The notes: a model not told the origin generated them from the letters alone. A stretch of 64,000 nt of DNA from Bacteroidota bacterium (GCA_026224775.1 JAMFRP010000011.1:87128-151127); one strand, 5' to 3'. Positions 1-10,461 are shown, counted from the stretch's first letter. Translations and numbers: made by a program.

Positions 1-39
1 CCGCTCAATAGGTCTGAAATAAGAATGTATTAAACCAGG

Positions 40-246
40 ACGACAATACTAGAGGTGGCTGGTCAACGGATAACATGGATGTATCCACTTCGAAGCGCGG
101 GATTGGATCGGCCCTGGGGTAAATAATGATAAAGTTTATCAGAGTTTTACACTACAGCAGGTAATTATGCCAATGATGCTCAAACCGCAGGTTATGGAGG
201 CACCATGAATGTTGAGGAAGTTGTAGCTCCAGGCGGACCAGAATAG
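40..246 (+). pseudogene. Decayed C-terminal end of a surface glycan-binding-like (DUF5013-like) protein
   Basis: No intact gene is present, but three consecutive reading frames join into one plausible protein end. The first frame reads DNTRGGWSTDNMDVSTSKRG and stops after about 24 codons. The second reads NDKVYQSFTL. The third reads AGNYANDAQTAGYGG and ends at the TAG at 244-246. A KVYQxFTLPAG-type segment is typical of DUF5013-like domains in SusE-position lipoproteins next to SusC/SusD. That assignment comes from memory of the family and was not searched. At least two frameshifts are needed, so this is likely a remnant of a larger glycan locus to the left. Confidence 0.35.
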
Positions 247-377
247 CATAAGCGGTTTGCATACGCTTAATTTCACCCTCAGTCAACAGACTACCGTTAC
301 TTTCGGTTGAGTGGTGAGTACGCAAAGTACTACTTATGCAATTTACTTGCATTAAATTGCGTAGCTTATAATTAAGA

Positions 378-414
378 AGCCCATCTCATTTTAGTAAAAA
401 TGGGATGGGCTTTT
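378..414 (+). terminator. Rho-independent terminator
   Basis: The arms AGCCCATCtCATTTT and AAAATGgGATGGGCT form a stem with one internal mismatch and a short loop, followed by a run of T. It separates the decayed fragment at the left edge from the glycoside hydrolase gene starting at 559. Confidence 0.7.
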
Positions 415-558
415 CACCTGTTATGAGGCAGACTGTGGTTGCCTGATAATTTATTTTCATAATTTTTTTGTTACAAGCGGGTGTCTTTCATCATTATAGA
501 TACTCTATTAGTAACAAACCAAATTATTTAAAAGCTCTTCATTATACGAATTCTCATT

Positions 559-3522
559 ATGTTTAATAATTGTACTTTTCTTCTCAAATCGGGAGTGTTA
601 CTTCTGATTGCTATGGTGTTTTGCTCCGGTAGTTTTGCCCAGTCAAACATTGTTTATCTTAACAGCTCAACGGATCATCATTGGAAAATTAGACCGCAAG
701 CAGACGTTACCAGTAAAGATGATATTAATGCCGCGGGTTATAATGCGAGCGATTGGGTGGAAGCCATAGTTCCAGGAACCACCTTTTCATCCTATGTTGC
801 AGCCGGTCTTGAAAAAGACCCGAATTTTGGCGATAATATTTATCAGGTCGACCGGAAGAAATATGACCGTAGTTTTTGGTACCGTACCGTGTTTAGAATT
901 CCAGCGGACTATTCGAAGAGAAATATCTGGTTGAACTTTAAAGGCGTTAACCGCAAAGCGGACATCTACCTTAATGGAAAGATGCTGGGCTCTCTCGATG
1001 GTTTCATGGAGCGTGGAGCTTTTAATATCAGCGAGCTGGTAAAAGGAAATGCTGAAAATGTTCTTTCTGTACTCATATCTATACCAATGCAGCCCCTGGC
1101 AAATGTCGGCAGTCCCAATTATGTGTCCAGTGCAGGCTGGGATTGGATGCCGTATGTACCGGGGCTTAATTCAGGAATAACCGATAACGTTTACCTGAGC
1201 AATACCGGCGACGTGATTTTGCAGGATCCATGGATCAGGGCAAGCCTGCCAACCAATGCGAGGGCTGACCTGTCCATTGCAATGGAGCTTAAAAATAATT
1301 CTTCAATCCAGCAAACGGCCATCGTTAAAGGGCTGATCTCACCAGGCAATATCGAGTTTTCCCAGCGGGTAAACGTTGGGGCGAAGGGGCAAGTAATTTT
1401 AAAGCTTGATAAGAAAACCTTTTCGCAACTAATGATTAATAGCCCGAAACTGTGGTGGCCTAATGGGTATGGTGATCCTAACCTTTACAATTGTAAGCTT
1501 AGCGTTGTTGTGGATAATGAAGTTTCTGATGTCCAAAATATAAAGTTCGGTATCAAACGGTACAGTTATGACACTACGGGCAATGTGCTTCACATTGCTA
1601 TTAACGGAACGCCGATCTTTATTAAGGGTGGTGATTGGGGTATGTCAGAATACATGCTCCGTTGCCGAGGTGCACAATACGACACCAAAGTCCGGCTGCA
1701 TAAAGAAATGAATTTCAATATGATCCGTAACTGGATAGGATCAACCACTGACGAGGAATTTTATGACGCCTGTGATAAATATGGCATCATGGTATGGGAT
1801 GAATTCTGGTTGAACTCTAATCCAAATTTGCCAGCAGATATCAACACCTTTAACGTCAATGCGATTGAAAAGATCAAGCGTTTCAGAAACCATGCTTCAA
1901 TAGCTGTATGGTGTGCTGATAATGAAGGCTGGCCGGAACCCCCATTAAGCAATTGGCTTAAAGAAGACATACGTGTTTTTGATAGTGGCGACAGGTATTA
2001 TCAGGCCAACTCACATGCCGATGATCTAACCGGCAGCGGACCATGGGCAGCGAGAGATCCGAGATATTATTTTACACCATATCCTACAGGTTCTGGTGGC
2101 AATAAAGGATGGGGTTTGCGTACGGAATTAGGAACGGCGGTATTTGTAAATTTTGAAAGTTTTAAAAAGTTTATGCCACAAGACAAGTGGTGGCCGCGTA
2201 ATGAAGTTTGGAACCAGCATTTTTTTGGCCCAAGCGCTTTTAATGCCGGACCTGATCAATATGACCAGATGATCAGCATAGGCTACGGTAAACCCACAGG
2301 CATTGAAGATTATTGTCGCAAGGCGCAATTCGTGAATATCGAAAGTAATAAAGCCATGTATGAGGGCTGGTTGGACCATATGGGTGAAGATGCATCGGGT
2401 ATTATGACATGGATGAGTCAATCAGCCTACCCATCTATGGTTTGGCAAACGTATGATTATTATTACGATCTTACCGGTGCATATTTTGGTGCCAAGAAAG
2501 CCTGCGAACCGATTCACATTCAATGGAACCCGGTCACAAACGCGATAAAGGTGATTAATACGACCCGCACCGATGTGCCCGATCTAACTGCTACCGCCGA
2601 AGTATATAATCTGGATGGCCGTATCGTAAAATCATACACTAAATCAGTTCAGCTGACTTCATCATCGAATAGTGCGACTGAAGTGTTTAAACTTGATTTT
2701 AACGTTGATCAATTCGACCTGGCAAAAGGGAAGAAGATATTTGCGTCATCATCGCCCGACAATGACCCGGCATACGCCAATGATGGTAACAGTAATACGC
2801 GCTGGGCAAGTAAGTCTGATGACGATGAATGGCTATGTGTTGATCTGGGAAAGGACGAGGTGATTAGCGGCGTTGGTCTTAACTGGGAGGATGCCTATGG
2901 AAAGACCTATAAAATAGAGATATCTGATGATAACTCCCATTGGAAGACAGTTTACCAGACGGATGAGGGACAGCCGGGTTGGCAAAAAGCCTTTTTTCCG
3001 GAGGTGACTACAAGGTATGTTCGGATGCGCGGCATTGAGCGTGGCAGTTGGTTTGGTTATTCATTGTATGATTTTGAAATCTACCAGGGTGATGTGGCAA
3101 CTCCCGGACTTACCAATGTTCATTTTATCAAATTAAAGCTAACTGACAAGAGCAGCAGAATAGTTTCTGATAATTTTTACTGGCGAGGCAACAAACGCAA
3201 AGATTACTCCGCCCTCAATACTTTGCAGAAAGTTGATCTGAAGCTAAATTATCAGGTAAAGAAAATCGATGGAAAAACATTCATTGTCGCAAGCATTATC
3301 AATCCTGCATCTTCAAAATCGGCAGCATTTGGCATCAGGTTGATGCTGACCAAAGCGTCTACAGGTGAGCAAATACTCCCGGCAATTATGAGTGATAATT
3401 ATTTCTCCTTAATGAATGGGGAAACCAAAGAAGTGAAGATCGAGTTTGATACGGATTTATTAAATAAAAATGATTCGATCAAGCTAACCGCAGATCCTTT
3501 TAATAACCACGTAACAAAATAA
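559..3522 (+). CDS. Secreted GH2 glycoside hydrolase with inserted discoidin domain
   Basis: A periplasmic or surface exo-glycosidase of family GH2 (beta-mannosidase / exo-beta-glucosaminidase-like branch). Residues 1-28 are a signal peptide ending in FAQ. A jelly-roll sugar-binding domain (about 45-215) and an Ig-like domain precede a TIM barrel (about 345-680). The probable acid/base is E456 in the NEG motif and the probable nucleophile is E523 in RTELG. A GWDWMPYVPG segment near residue 195 recalls the CsxA/mannosidase branch. An F5/8 type C (discoidin, CBM32-like) domain occupies about 725-843, followed by a C-terminal Ig-like domain. Substrate is not readable: the acid/base Glu after Asn suits a mannosidase, but beta-glucosaminidase or galactosidase activity is possible. 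It heads a run of four hydrolase genes with short spacers, probably one transcript. Confidence 0.85.
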   Translation: MFNNCTFLLKSGVLLLIAMVFCSGSFAQSNIVYLNSSTDHHWKIRPQADVTSKDDINAAGYNASDWVEAIVPGTTFSSYVAAGLEKDPNFGDNIYQVDRKKYDRSFWYRTVFRIPADYSKRNIWLNFKGVNRKADIYLNGKMLGSLDGFMERGAFNISELVKGNAENVLSVLISIPMQPLANVGSPNYVSSAGWDWMPYVPGLNSGITDNVYLSNTGDVILQDPWIRASLPTNARADLSIAMELKNNSSIQQTAIVKGLISPGNIEFSQRVNVGAKGQVILKLDKKTFSQLMINSPKLWWPNGYGDPNLYNCKLSVVVDNEVSDVQNIKFGIKRYSYDTTGNVLHIAINGTPIFIKGGDWGMSEYMLRCRGAQYDTKVRLHKEMNFNMIRNWIGSTTDEEFYDACDKYGIMVWDEFWLNSNPNLPADINTFNVNAIEKIKRFRNHASIAVWCADNEGWPEPPLSNWLKEDIRVFDSGDRYYQANSHADDLTGSGPWAARDPRYYFTPYPTGSGGNKGWGLRTELGTAVFVNFESFKKFMPQDKWWPRNEVWNQHFFGPSAFNAGPDQYDQMISIGYGKPTGIEDYCRKAQFVNIESNKAMYEGWLDHMGEDASGIMTWMSQSAYPSMVWQTYDYYYDLTGAYFGAKKACEPIHIQWNPVTNAIKVINTTRTDVPDLTATAEVYNLDGRIVKSYTKSVQLTSSSNSATEVFKLDFNVDQFDLAKGKKIFASSSPDNDPAYANDGNSNTRWASKSDDDEWLCVDLGKDEVISGVGLNWEDAYGKTYKIEISDDNSHWKTVYQTDEGQPGWQKAFFPEVTTRYVRMRGIERGSWFGYSLYDFEIYQGDVATPGLTNVHFIKLKLTDKSSRIVSDNFYWRGNKRKDYSALNTLQKVDLKLNYQVKKIDGKTFIVASIINPASSKSAAFGIRLMLTKASTGEQILPAIMSDNYFSLMNGETKEVKIEFDTDLLNKNDSIKLTADPFNNHVTK

Positions 3523-3552
3523 GACTATCAAATCGCTTGAAATAATGAGATA

Positions 3553-5157
3553 ATGACTAAGAGAGGTTATGGTTTTCGCTTTATTGTCGTGCTGCTTTCA
3601 TTGCTGCTGACGTCTGCTATTAATCAGTCTTATGGCCAGGGTAGCCAAGGTCGAAAGATCGGAACGTGGGGTGATCAGGGGAATGGGTTCTATAAGAATC
3701 CTATACTGGATGCTGATTATTCTGACCCCGATGTAATACGTGTGGGGGACAGTTTTTATATGGTTTGTTCTGATTTTCATTTTATGGGGATGCCTGTTTT
3801 AAAATCAACAGACCTGGTCAACTGGACAATCATTAGCCATGTATACCACCGCCTTGATATTAATGATAAATATAATACCATGGAAAAATATGGTAGCGGG
3901 AGTTGGGCTCCTTCCATTCGTTTTCACAATGGACTCTTTTACGTCTATTTCTGCACGCCGGATGAAGGTCTATATATGAGTACAGCTACCGACCCGGCAG
4001 GTAAATGGTCACTCCTGACAGAGGTCAAGCGAACGGGTGGCTGGGAGGACCCATGTCCGTTTTGGGATGAAGACGGTCGGGCCTATTTAGGTCACAGTTG
4101 CTTAGGTGCAGGTCCCATTATCGTGCATAAAATGAGTAGCGATGGCAAGCGTCTGCTGGATTCCGGTAGAACGGTTTATAACGGGCCGGTTGCAGAAGGT
4201 ACGAAATTCTATAAACGTAATGGTTTCTATTACCTGGTTATACCAGAAGGCGGTGTAGGGACAGGATATGAAACGGCCCTGCGGTCCAAAAATATTTATG
4301 GACCTTACGAGCGTAAGGTAGTCCTGGAGCAAGGAAAAACGCCCATAAACGGCCCGCACCAGGGCGCTTTAATAGAATTGAAGTCTGGCGAAACTTGGTT
4401 CATTCACTTTCAGGATGCCGGCGCCATAGGTAGAATATGTCATTTAGAACCAGTTAAATGGGTAAATGACTGGCCCCTGATCGGCATTGACAACGATAAT
4501 AATGGCATCGGCGAACCCGTCGGCGCATGGCCCAAACCAAAGATTGCAGGTCTTAAGTCATTATCTGCCCCGCAAACTAGTGATGAATTTAATGACACCA
4601 AGCCGGAACTGCAATGGCAATGGAATCACAACCCTAATGACAGCAAATGGTCACTTTCCAGCCCCAAAGGATATTTATCACTTATGGCTATGCAGGCTAT
4701 AGATAACAAACATGCCAGAAATACCATTACCCAAAAACTTATGGGGACCTACGGTATTATCACTACCCTGCTAAAAGCTGATGAGATGGCTGTAGGGCAA
4801 AAAGCTGGGCTATGTTTGTTAGGTCAGAATATTCAGGAGATCGGCCTTTTTAAATCGGATAATTCTTTAAATGTTTTTGCTAATAACAATGGCAAAATTT
4901 CCATAGGTATGTCGGTTGGACAGAATCACATCTTTTTACGGGTGATTGCTGATTTGAATACCAGCCATACGGTGATGCAGTATAGTCTGGACGGCATCAC
5001 TTATAAGCAGTTGGGAGATGTATGTGTCTTATCAGCCTATAATTATTGGAAAGCGGTACGGCCGGGCCTGTTTTCTTATAACATTAAACAAGAATCTGGC
5101 ACGGCCTTATTTGATTGGTTTCATTATCAGTACGATGGACCTTTAGGAGGATTGTAA
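3553..5157 (+). CDS. Secreted GH43 family glycosidase (arabinofuranosidase/xylosidase type)
   Basis: A five-bladed beta-propeller glycosidase of family GH43, a family acting on arabinan, arabinoxylan or xylan side chains by inversion. A signal peptide covers about residues 1-28. The three expected acidic residues are visible: D58 in the SDPD motif (base), D166 in WEDPCP (pKa modulator) and E215 in VAEGTKF (acid). After the propeller (about 48-320) a beta-sandwich of the GH43 C-terminal type fills about 340-530. The 534-residue length is normal for such two-domain enzymes. It lies 30 bp behind the GH2 gene and 53 bp before the GH3 gene, so co-expression is likely. Specificity cannot be set from sequence alone. 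Confidence 0.87.
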   Translation: MTKRGYGFRFIVVLLSLLLTSAINQSYGQGSQGRKIGTWGDQGNGFYKNPILDADYSDPDVIRVGDSFYMVCSDFHFMGMPVLKSTDLVNWTIISHVYHRLDINDKYNTMEKYGSGSWAPSIRFHNGLFYVYFCTPDEGLYMSTATDPAGKWSLLTEVKRTGGWEDPCPFWDEDGRAYLGHSCLGAGPIIVHKMSSDGKRLLDSGRTVYNGPVAEGTKFYKRNGFYYLVIPEGGVGTGYETALRSKNIYGPYERKVVLEQGKTPINGPHQGALIELKSGETWFIHFQDAGAIGRICHLEPVKWVNDWPLIGIDNDNNGIGEPVGAWPKPKIAGLKSLSAPQTSDEFNDTKPELQWQWNHNPNDSKWSLSSPKGYLSLMAMQAIDNKHARNTITQKLMGTYGIITTLLKADEMAVGQKAGLCLLGQNIQEIGLFKSDNSLNVFANNNGKISIGMSVGQNHIFLRVIADLNTSHTVMQYSLDGITYKQLGDVCVLSAYNYWKAVRPGLFSYNIKQESGTALFDWFHYQYDGPLGGL

Positions 5158-5210
5158 TGGCTTTACAATATCATTTGATACTTATTATAAATATTAATTA
5201 ACAATTCTAT

Positions 5211-7487
5211 ATGAAAAATTCTGTTTTAGGTGCAATATGCCTGCTTCTGATAGCCGCCAATGCTTTTGGAGCTCCCGGTAAAGATCCCGACAAGCCCATA
5301 TACAAGGACAAAACGGCTACAGTCAATGACCGGGTAGAAGATCTGTTGAAAAGGATGACACTAAAGGAAAAAATCGAACAGCTTGAAAACAGGGCATCCG
5401 GGAAAGCAGAGGATATTGATCGAATATTTAAAGGTGAGAGCTTTGGCTGTACCCATGAGATGAGCATGCCTGCAGCAGACTGTGCGGATATGTACCAAAA
5501 ACTGCAAAATTATATGCTGACCAAAACACGCTTAGGTATTCCAATACTTACAGCAGCTGAGGGTATAGAAGGAATACTGCAAAATGGATGTACCATTTTC
5601 CCGCAGGAACTGGCACAGGGGAGCACCTTTAATCCTGCGTTGATTCGCCGGATGACAGTAGCTGCGGGAGCTGAAGCAAACGTGATTGGTATACACCAGA
5701 TCCTTTCACCGGTGCTAGATATTGCCCGGGAATTGCGCTGGGGGAGAGTGGAAGAAACCTATGGAGAGGATCCTTACCTGATCGCTGAAATGGGTATATC
5801 TTTTGTTAAAGGTTATCAGCAATACGATATTACCTGTACGCCTAAACACTTTATGGCCCATGGTTCACCTTCCGGCGGGTTAAACTGCGCGAATGTTAGC
5901 GGCGGCGAACGGGAATTAAGGAGTTTATATATGTATCCTTTTAAAAGAGTGATCGCCGAAGCGAATCCATGGTCATTGATGTCCTGTTATAGTTCTTACG
6001 ATGGGGTGGCTATGACGGGTTCGCATTATTATATGACCGATATCCTGCGTGGGGAACTAGGCTTTAAAGGCTATGTGTATTCTGATTGGGGATCTGTTGA
6101 TAGGTTAGAAACCTTTCATCACGCAGTGGACTCCCAGGAAGACGCGGCAAAAATGGCGCTGACCGCCGGCGTTGACCTTGACGTTGACGGAGCCTACGAA
6201 ACATTGGGGAAAATGGTGGAAAGCGGCAAATTAGATATAAAGTATATAGACATGGCCGTAAGGAGGGTGCTAACAGTGAAATTTACACTTGGCCTGTTTG
6301 ATCATCCTTATGGAGACCCGGGTAAAGTGGCTAAAGTGGTACACAGCGCCGCAAATGTCGCGATCTCAAAAGAAGTAGCCGATGAAAGCGCGGTCCTGTT
6401 AAAAAATGATAATCAGATTTTACCGCTAGATCTGTCAAAATATAAATCTATAGCAGTAGTAGGACCTAACAGTGATCAAACAATTTTCGGTGATTATTCA
6501 TGGACGACCCGTGACACCAAAGTAGGAGTAACCCTACTCCAGGGGCTTCAGCAAGTTGTGGGCAATAAGATTTTATTGCGGCATGCGCAAGGTTGTGACT
6601 GGTGGAGCCAGGATAAATCGGGTATTGATGAAGCTGTTAAAGCAGTTGAAGCCAGCGATATTGCTATCGTCGCTATCGGAACACGCAGTACTTTTTTGGG
6701 CAGAAGCCCCAAATATTCGACAGCTGGTGAAGGGTTTGATCTTTCATCATTGGATTTACCGGGTGTTCAGCTGGACTTACTAAAGGCGATTAAAGCGACA
6801 GGCAAGCCAATGATCGTCGTGTTTATAGCTGGTAAACCCCTAGCTATGCCCTGGGTAAAAGAAAATGCCAACGCGGTGCTGGTGCAGTGGTACGGCGGAG
6901 AAAAACAGGGGCGTACTTTGGCTGATATTTTAACCGGCGCTGTAAATCCTTCGGGGCGGTTGAATATTTCTTTTCCCAGAAGTACGGGAACTACGCCCTG
7001 TTATTACAATCATTTTATAATCGACCGAAATGAGCCTTTCGATAGCCCCGGTAGCCCTGAGGACCCTAAAGGACATTATATTTTTGATTCACCCGATGCA
7101 CTATGGAATTTTGGTTATGGTTTAAGTTATACCAATTTTAATTATTTAAAGTGTGCTTTAACGGATTCTGTTTTAACCGAAAAAGATACTGTTAAAGTAG
7201 AAATTGAGGTGGCGAACACCGGCAAATATGACGGGAAAGAAGTTGTGCAATTGTATGTAAGGGATAAAGTAAGTTCTGTCGCAACCCCTGTACAACAACT
7301 TAAAGCCTTTAAAAAAGAATTGTTTAAAGCCGGTGAGCACAAAAAAATAACACTTGAGGTACCGGTATCAGAACTTGGCTTATATAACGAAAAGATGGAG
7401 TACGTGGTAGAACCGGGGGAATTTGATATCCAGATTGGGAGCGCCTCCGATCACATCTATTTTCATAAGACTCTTACTGTAAAGTAA
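5211..7487 (+). CDS. Secreted GH3 beta-glycosidase
   Basis: A retaining beta-glucosidase/beta-xylosidase of family GH3, probably periplasmic. Signal peptide about 1-20. The (alpha/beta)8 domain contains the nucleophile D292 in the YSDWGS motif. The alpha/beta sandwich domain follows, with an AGEGFD segment (E507) at the place where the acid/base Glu usually lies in this family. A fibronectin type III-like domain closes the protein (about 650-750). The 758-residue length and domain order are typical of Bacteroidetes BglX-like enzymes. Together with the GH43 and GH2 enzymes it would trim oligosaccharides to monomers. Whether glucose or xylose is released is open. Confidence 0.9.
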   Translation: MKNSVLGAICLLLIAANAFGAPGKDPDKPIYKDKTATVNDRVEDLLKRMTLKEKIEQLENRASGKAEDIDRIFKGESFGCTHEMSMPAADCADMYQKLQNYMLTKTRLGIPILTAAEGIEGILQNGCTIFPQELAQGSTFNPALIRRMTVAAGAEANVIGIHQILSPVLDIARELRWGRVEETYGEDPYLIAEMGISFVKGYQQYDITCTPKHFMAHGSPSGGLNCANVSGGERELRSLYMYPFKRVIAEANPWSLMSCYSSYDGVAMTGSHYYMTDILRGELGFKGYVYSDWGSVDRLETFHHAVDSQEDAAKMALTAGVDLDVDGAYETLGKMVESGKLDIKYIDMAVRRVLTVKFTLGLFDHPYGDPGKVAKVVHSAANVAISKEVADESAVLLKNDNQILPLDLSKYKSIAVVGPNSDQTIFGDYSWTTRDTKVGVTLLQGLQQVVGNKILLRHAQGCDWWSQDKSGIDEAVKAVEASDIAIVAIGTRSTFLGRSPKYSTAGEGFDLSSLDLPGVQLDLLKAIKATGKPMIVVFIAGKPLAMPWVKENANAVLVQWYGGEKQGRTLADILTGAVNPSGRLNISFPRSTGTTPCYYNHFIIDRNEPFDSPGSPEDPKGHYIFDSPDALWNFGYGLSYTNFNYLKCALTDSVLTEKDTVKVEIEVANTGKYDGKEVVQLYVRDKVSSVATPVQQLKAFKKELFKAGEHKKITLEVPVSELGLYNEKMEYVVEPGEFDIQIGSASDHIYFHKTLTVK

Positions 7488-7528
7488 ACACTAAATACTT
7501 CATTGTCAAAATATTAATAATTAAAAAA

Positions 7529-9733
7529 TTGAAAAAAATATATAACCAAAAACAGTTATCAGCTTGCCTGATATTGGTAAGTACATTGTTTCTGGCTGTT
7601 ACAAGTTCTGCGCAAATGGTGACCATTCCTATTGAAACGAAACATAACGCCTTGGTGTTGCAAACGGATAAAGATAAAAATTTGAAGATGGTTTATTTCG
7701 GTGCCCGGCTTTCTGATCCGGCGGAATATAGCCGGATCCCCAAAATGTATAGCCAAAGTAATGATTCAGGGGTTTTGGATGATGCCTATACGCCTTCAGG
7801 TTCCGCTAATCTTGCTGAACCTGCCATAACTGTAACCCACGCGGATGGTAATAAATCATTAAACCTGGTTTATGTGAGCCACACGATAACTAAAATTGAT
7901 GATAATATATCGCAATTAACTGTTATACTGAAAGATCCGGTATATGACTTCGAGGTAAAATTGTTTTACAAAACTTATTATAAGGAGGATGTAACTGAGC
8001 AATGGTCAGTAATCAGGCACGGGGAGAAAGGAGAAGTGATACTCAATAAATTTGCCTCAGCTAACCTTTATTTAAAAGGAAACGGTTTTTGGCTTAAACA
8101 ATATCATGGTAACTGGGCATCAGAAATGCAACCTGAAGAAGCTAGGCTTACACATGGCATTAAAACTATCGATAGCAAACTGGGGACACGAGCCAATCTT
8201 TATGAGCCTTCCATGTTTATGGTATCAATGGATAAAGCTGCCGGAGAAGATGAAGGAAAAGTTTTATTTGGGGCGATGGAATGGTCGGGTAATTTTAAGA
8301 TTGACCTGGAACTGGATCCTGCTAATAATTTAAGGTTGATTGCCGGTATGAATAACGCCGCGTCAGAATATCACTTAAAACCCAATGAGGACTTTACGAC
8401 TCCTGCATTTTTATATACCTACTCAGAACATGGAAAGGGCAATGCCAGCCGCCAACTGCAAAGCTGGGCCCGAAAGTATAAAATTGTAAACGGGGAAGGC
8501 CCGAGATATACATTGCTTAATAATTGGGAGTCGACCTATTTTGATTTTAATGAAGATAAGCTGGCAGAGTTATTAAAAGATACCAAAAAACTCGGCGTAG
8601 ATCTTTTTTTATTGGATGATGGCTGGTTTGGTAATAAATACCCACGTAATAGTGATAATGCAGGCTTGGGTGATTGGCAAGAGAACCGACAGAAATTGCC
8701 GAATGGTATCAGTTCATTAATTAAAGAAGCCAAAGCTGATGGCGTAAAATTCGGAATATGGATCGAACCCGAAATGGTGAACCCGGCAAGCAATCTATAT
8801 CGCGAGCATCCTGATTGGGTGATTAAACAGCCCAACCGCCCTGAAAAATATTTCAGGAACCAGCTGGTACTCGATCTGTCTAATCCCAAAGTGCAGGATT
8901 TTGTATTTAATATAGTGGATAGCTTGTTTATAAAAAATCCAGATCTGGCTTACATTAAATGGGATTGTAATGCAGTTATTTATAATGCCTATTCCGCATA
9001 TTTAAAAAAGAATCAATCTAATCTGTATATAGATTATGATCGTGGATTGTATAAAGTGTTAGCACGTATTCGTGTTAAATATCCTAAGGTGCCTATGATG
9101 TTATGTTCTGGCGGCGGCGGTAGGGTCGACTACGGGGCACTACAATATTTTACCGAATACTGGCCAAGCGATAACACCGAGCCGCTGGAAAGAATATTCA
9201 TGCAATGGGAATATTCTTATTTCTTCCCCGCCATTACCAGCTCCAACCACGTTACCGACTGGGGTAAACAACCTATTAAGTTCAGGGTAGATGTAGCAAT
9301 GATGGGCCGAATGGGATTTGATATTGTGGTAAGCAAACTAAGCAAGCAAGAACTTGATTTTTGCCATGAGGCATTAAAGAATTATGACGAGTTGAAGGAT
9401 GTAATCTGGCATGGCGATCAATATCGTTTGTTAAGCCCCTGGGATAATGACGCTGCGTCATTAATGTATATAAACAGCGATCATTCCAAGGGTGTAATGT
9501 TTAATTACCTGGTTAATAATAGATACGGTGCCGGCACGAAACTGCCTATCCGTTTAAAAGGCCTTGATCCGGAGAAGACATACCAGGTTAAGGAAATCAA
9601 CCTTAGTTCTGGGACAAATCCTGCAGTAAATACTGAAACGCTAACCGGCAATTTTTTAATGACAGTTGGTATCAATCCTAATGTAAACGAATATCATACG
9701 AGTGTTGTGCTGGAATTGCACGCTGTGAAATAA
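7529..9733 (+). CDS. Secreted GH36 alpha-galactosidase
   Basis: An alpha-galactosidase of family GH36 that would remove alpha-1,6-galactose from galactomannan- or raffinose-type sugars. The start codon chosen is TTG: no ATG lies upstream in frame, the first ATG (codon 30) falls after the signal peptide, and the TTG start restores a good signal peptide (about 1-29, ending SSAQ). An N-terminal beta-sandwich precedes the catalytic barrel. The LDDGWFG motif is present, the nucleophile is D479 in YIKWDCN, and the acid/base is D548 in WPSDNTEP. The CSGGGGRVDYG segment is also characteristic. A C-terminal beta-domain completes the 734 residues, usual for the family. It lies 41 bp after the GH3 gene. 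Confidence 0.92.
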   Translation: MKKIYNQKQLSACLILVSTLFLAVTSSAQMVTIPIETKHNALVLQTDKDKNLKMVYFGARLSDPAEYSRIPKMYSQSNDSGVLDDAYTPSGSANLAEPAITVTHADGNKSLNLVYVSHTITKIDDNISQLTVILKDPVYDFEVKLFYKTYYKEDVTEQWSVIRHGEKGEVILNKFASANLYLKGNGFWLKQYHGNWASEMQPEEARLTHGIKTIDSKLGTRANLYEPSMFMVSMDKAAGEDEGKVLFGAMEWSGNFKIDLELDPANNLRLIAGMNNAASEYHLKPNEDFTTPAFLYTYSEHGKGNASRQLQSWARKYKIVNGEGPRYTLLNNWESTYFDFNEDKLAELLKDTKKLGVDLFLLDDGWFGNKYPRNSDNAGLGDWQENRQKLPNGISSLIKEAKADGVKFGIWIEPEMVNPASNLYREHPDWVIKQPNRPEKYFRNQLVLDLSNPKVQDFVFNIVDSLFIKNPDLAYIKWDCNAVIYNAYSAYLKKNQSNLYIDYDRGLYKVLARIRVKYPKVPMMLCSGGGGRVDYGALQYFTEYWPSDNTEPLERIFMQWEYSYFFPAITSSNHVTDWGKQPIKFRVDVAMMGRMGFDIVVSKLSKQELDFCHEALKNYDELKDVIWHGDQYRLLSPWDNDAASLMYINSDHSKGVMFNYLVNNRYGAGTKLPIRLKGLDPEKTYQVKEINLSSGTNPAVNTETLTGNFLMTVGINPNVNEYHTSVVLELHAVK

Positions 9734-9783
9734 ACGCAATGCATACATGGAGGTCTTGTTTAATCAAATAAATAACATATACG

Positions 9784-10461
9784 ATGATTTTAATTAAAGG
9801 TTCTTTCTTTCAGCTTTTAATAATAATGTTACTATTTGCTCTACCCTTAGCTGGCAATGCGGCAGGCAAGCCGTCTGGTTCTATTATCAGTATCCCCTAC
9901 GATCATGGGAATCGCATCGTATACGATCTTCAATCTGGGATTTATAACGTATTTAGTGACGGGCAATTAAGGTTCTCTAACGTAAGGGCCGATTGTCAAC
10001 TGAGTGGTAAAGATGTTTTATTTGCTAAAGCAATCTCCCGGACCATCCAACGGTCTGTGATTAATGATGGTTTTGGTAAAGGTGAAAAGTGCGTGATTAC
10101 GATACGGTTTAAAGGACCGACAACGGTTGAACAGGTATTTTATACTTATCCGAACAGGTATTTTTTTCTGACGCAGCTTATTCTTATTGGCCAGCAGGTC
10201 AGTAGTAATTCAATGAAACCCTTTTTTGCCCATATCCCGGCTGTAGCAGGTGATGCCCGCAGTCTTTTTGTTCCGTTTGATAATGATACGTTTATCAGCT
10301 ATAATGCGCAGCCTTTCAAATCGCCCTTTATTGGTACAAGCTCAGAGGTCGGGGTAAAAGCACCCAGAGTGATTTTAAGTGAAGTAGCTCCAATGAAGTG
10401 TTCCGGGGAAATAGAAATTTTACAGCTTCAGCGAAGCATATACATAACCAGCAAAAAATAA
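9784..10461 (+). CDS. Truncated secreted melibiase-like protein (N-terminal domain only)
   Basis: A signal peptide (about 1-26) is followed by a beta-rich region resembling the N-terminal domain of large Bacteroidetes alpha-galactosidase-like proteins. The FVPFDNDTF and SYNAQPF segments are the best match, recalled from family knowledge. Homologues normally continue after the SSEV segment into a catalytic domain. Here the reading frame wanders on for about 30 codons and stops inside the convergent sigma-factor gene, overlapping it by 34 bp. No barrel or catalytic residues remain, so it is likely the left-over 5' third of a gene cut by a rearrangement. A short stand-alone binding protein is the alternative. 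Confidence 0.5.
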   Translation: MILIKGSFFQLLIIMLLFALPLAGNAAGKPSGSIISIPYDHGNRIVYDLQSGIYNVFSDGQLRFSNVRADCQLSGKDVLFAKAISRTIQRSVINDGFGKGEKCVITIRFKGPTTVEQVFYTYPNRYFFLTQLILIGQQVSSNSMKPFFAHIPAVAGDARSLFVPFDNDTFISYNAQPFKSPFIGTSSEVGVKAPRVILSEVAPMKCSGEIEILQLQRSIYITSKK

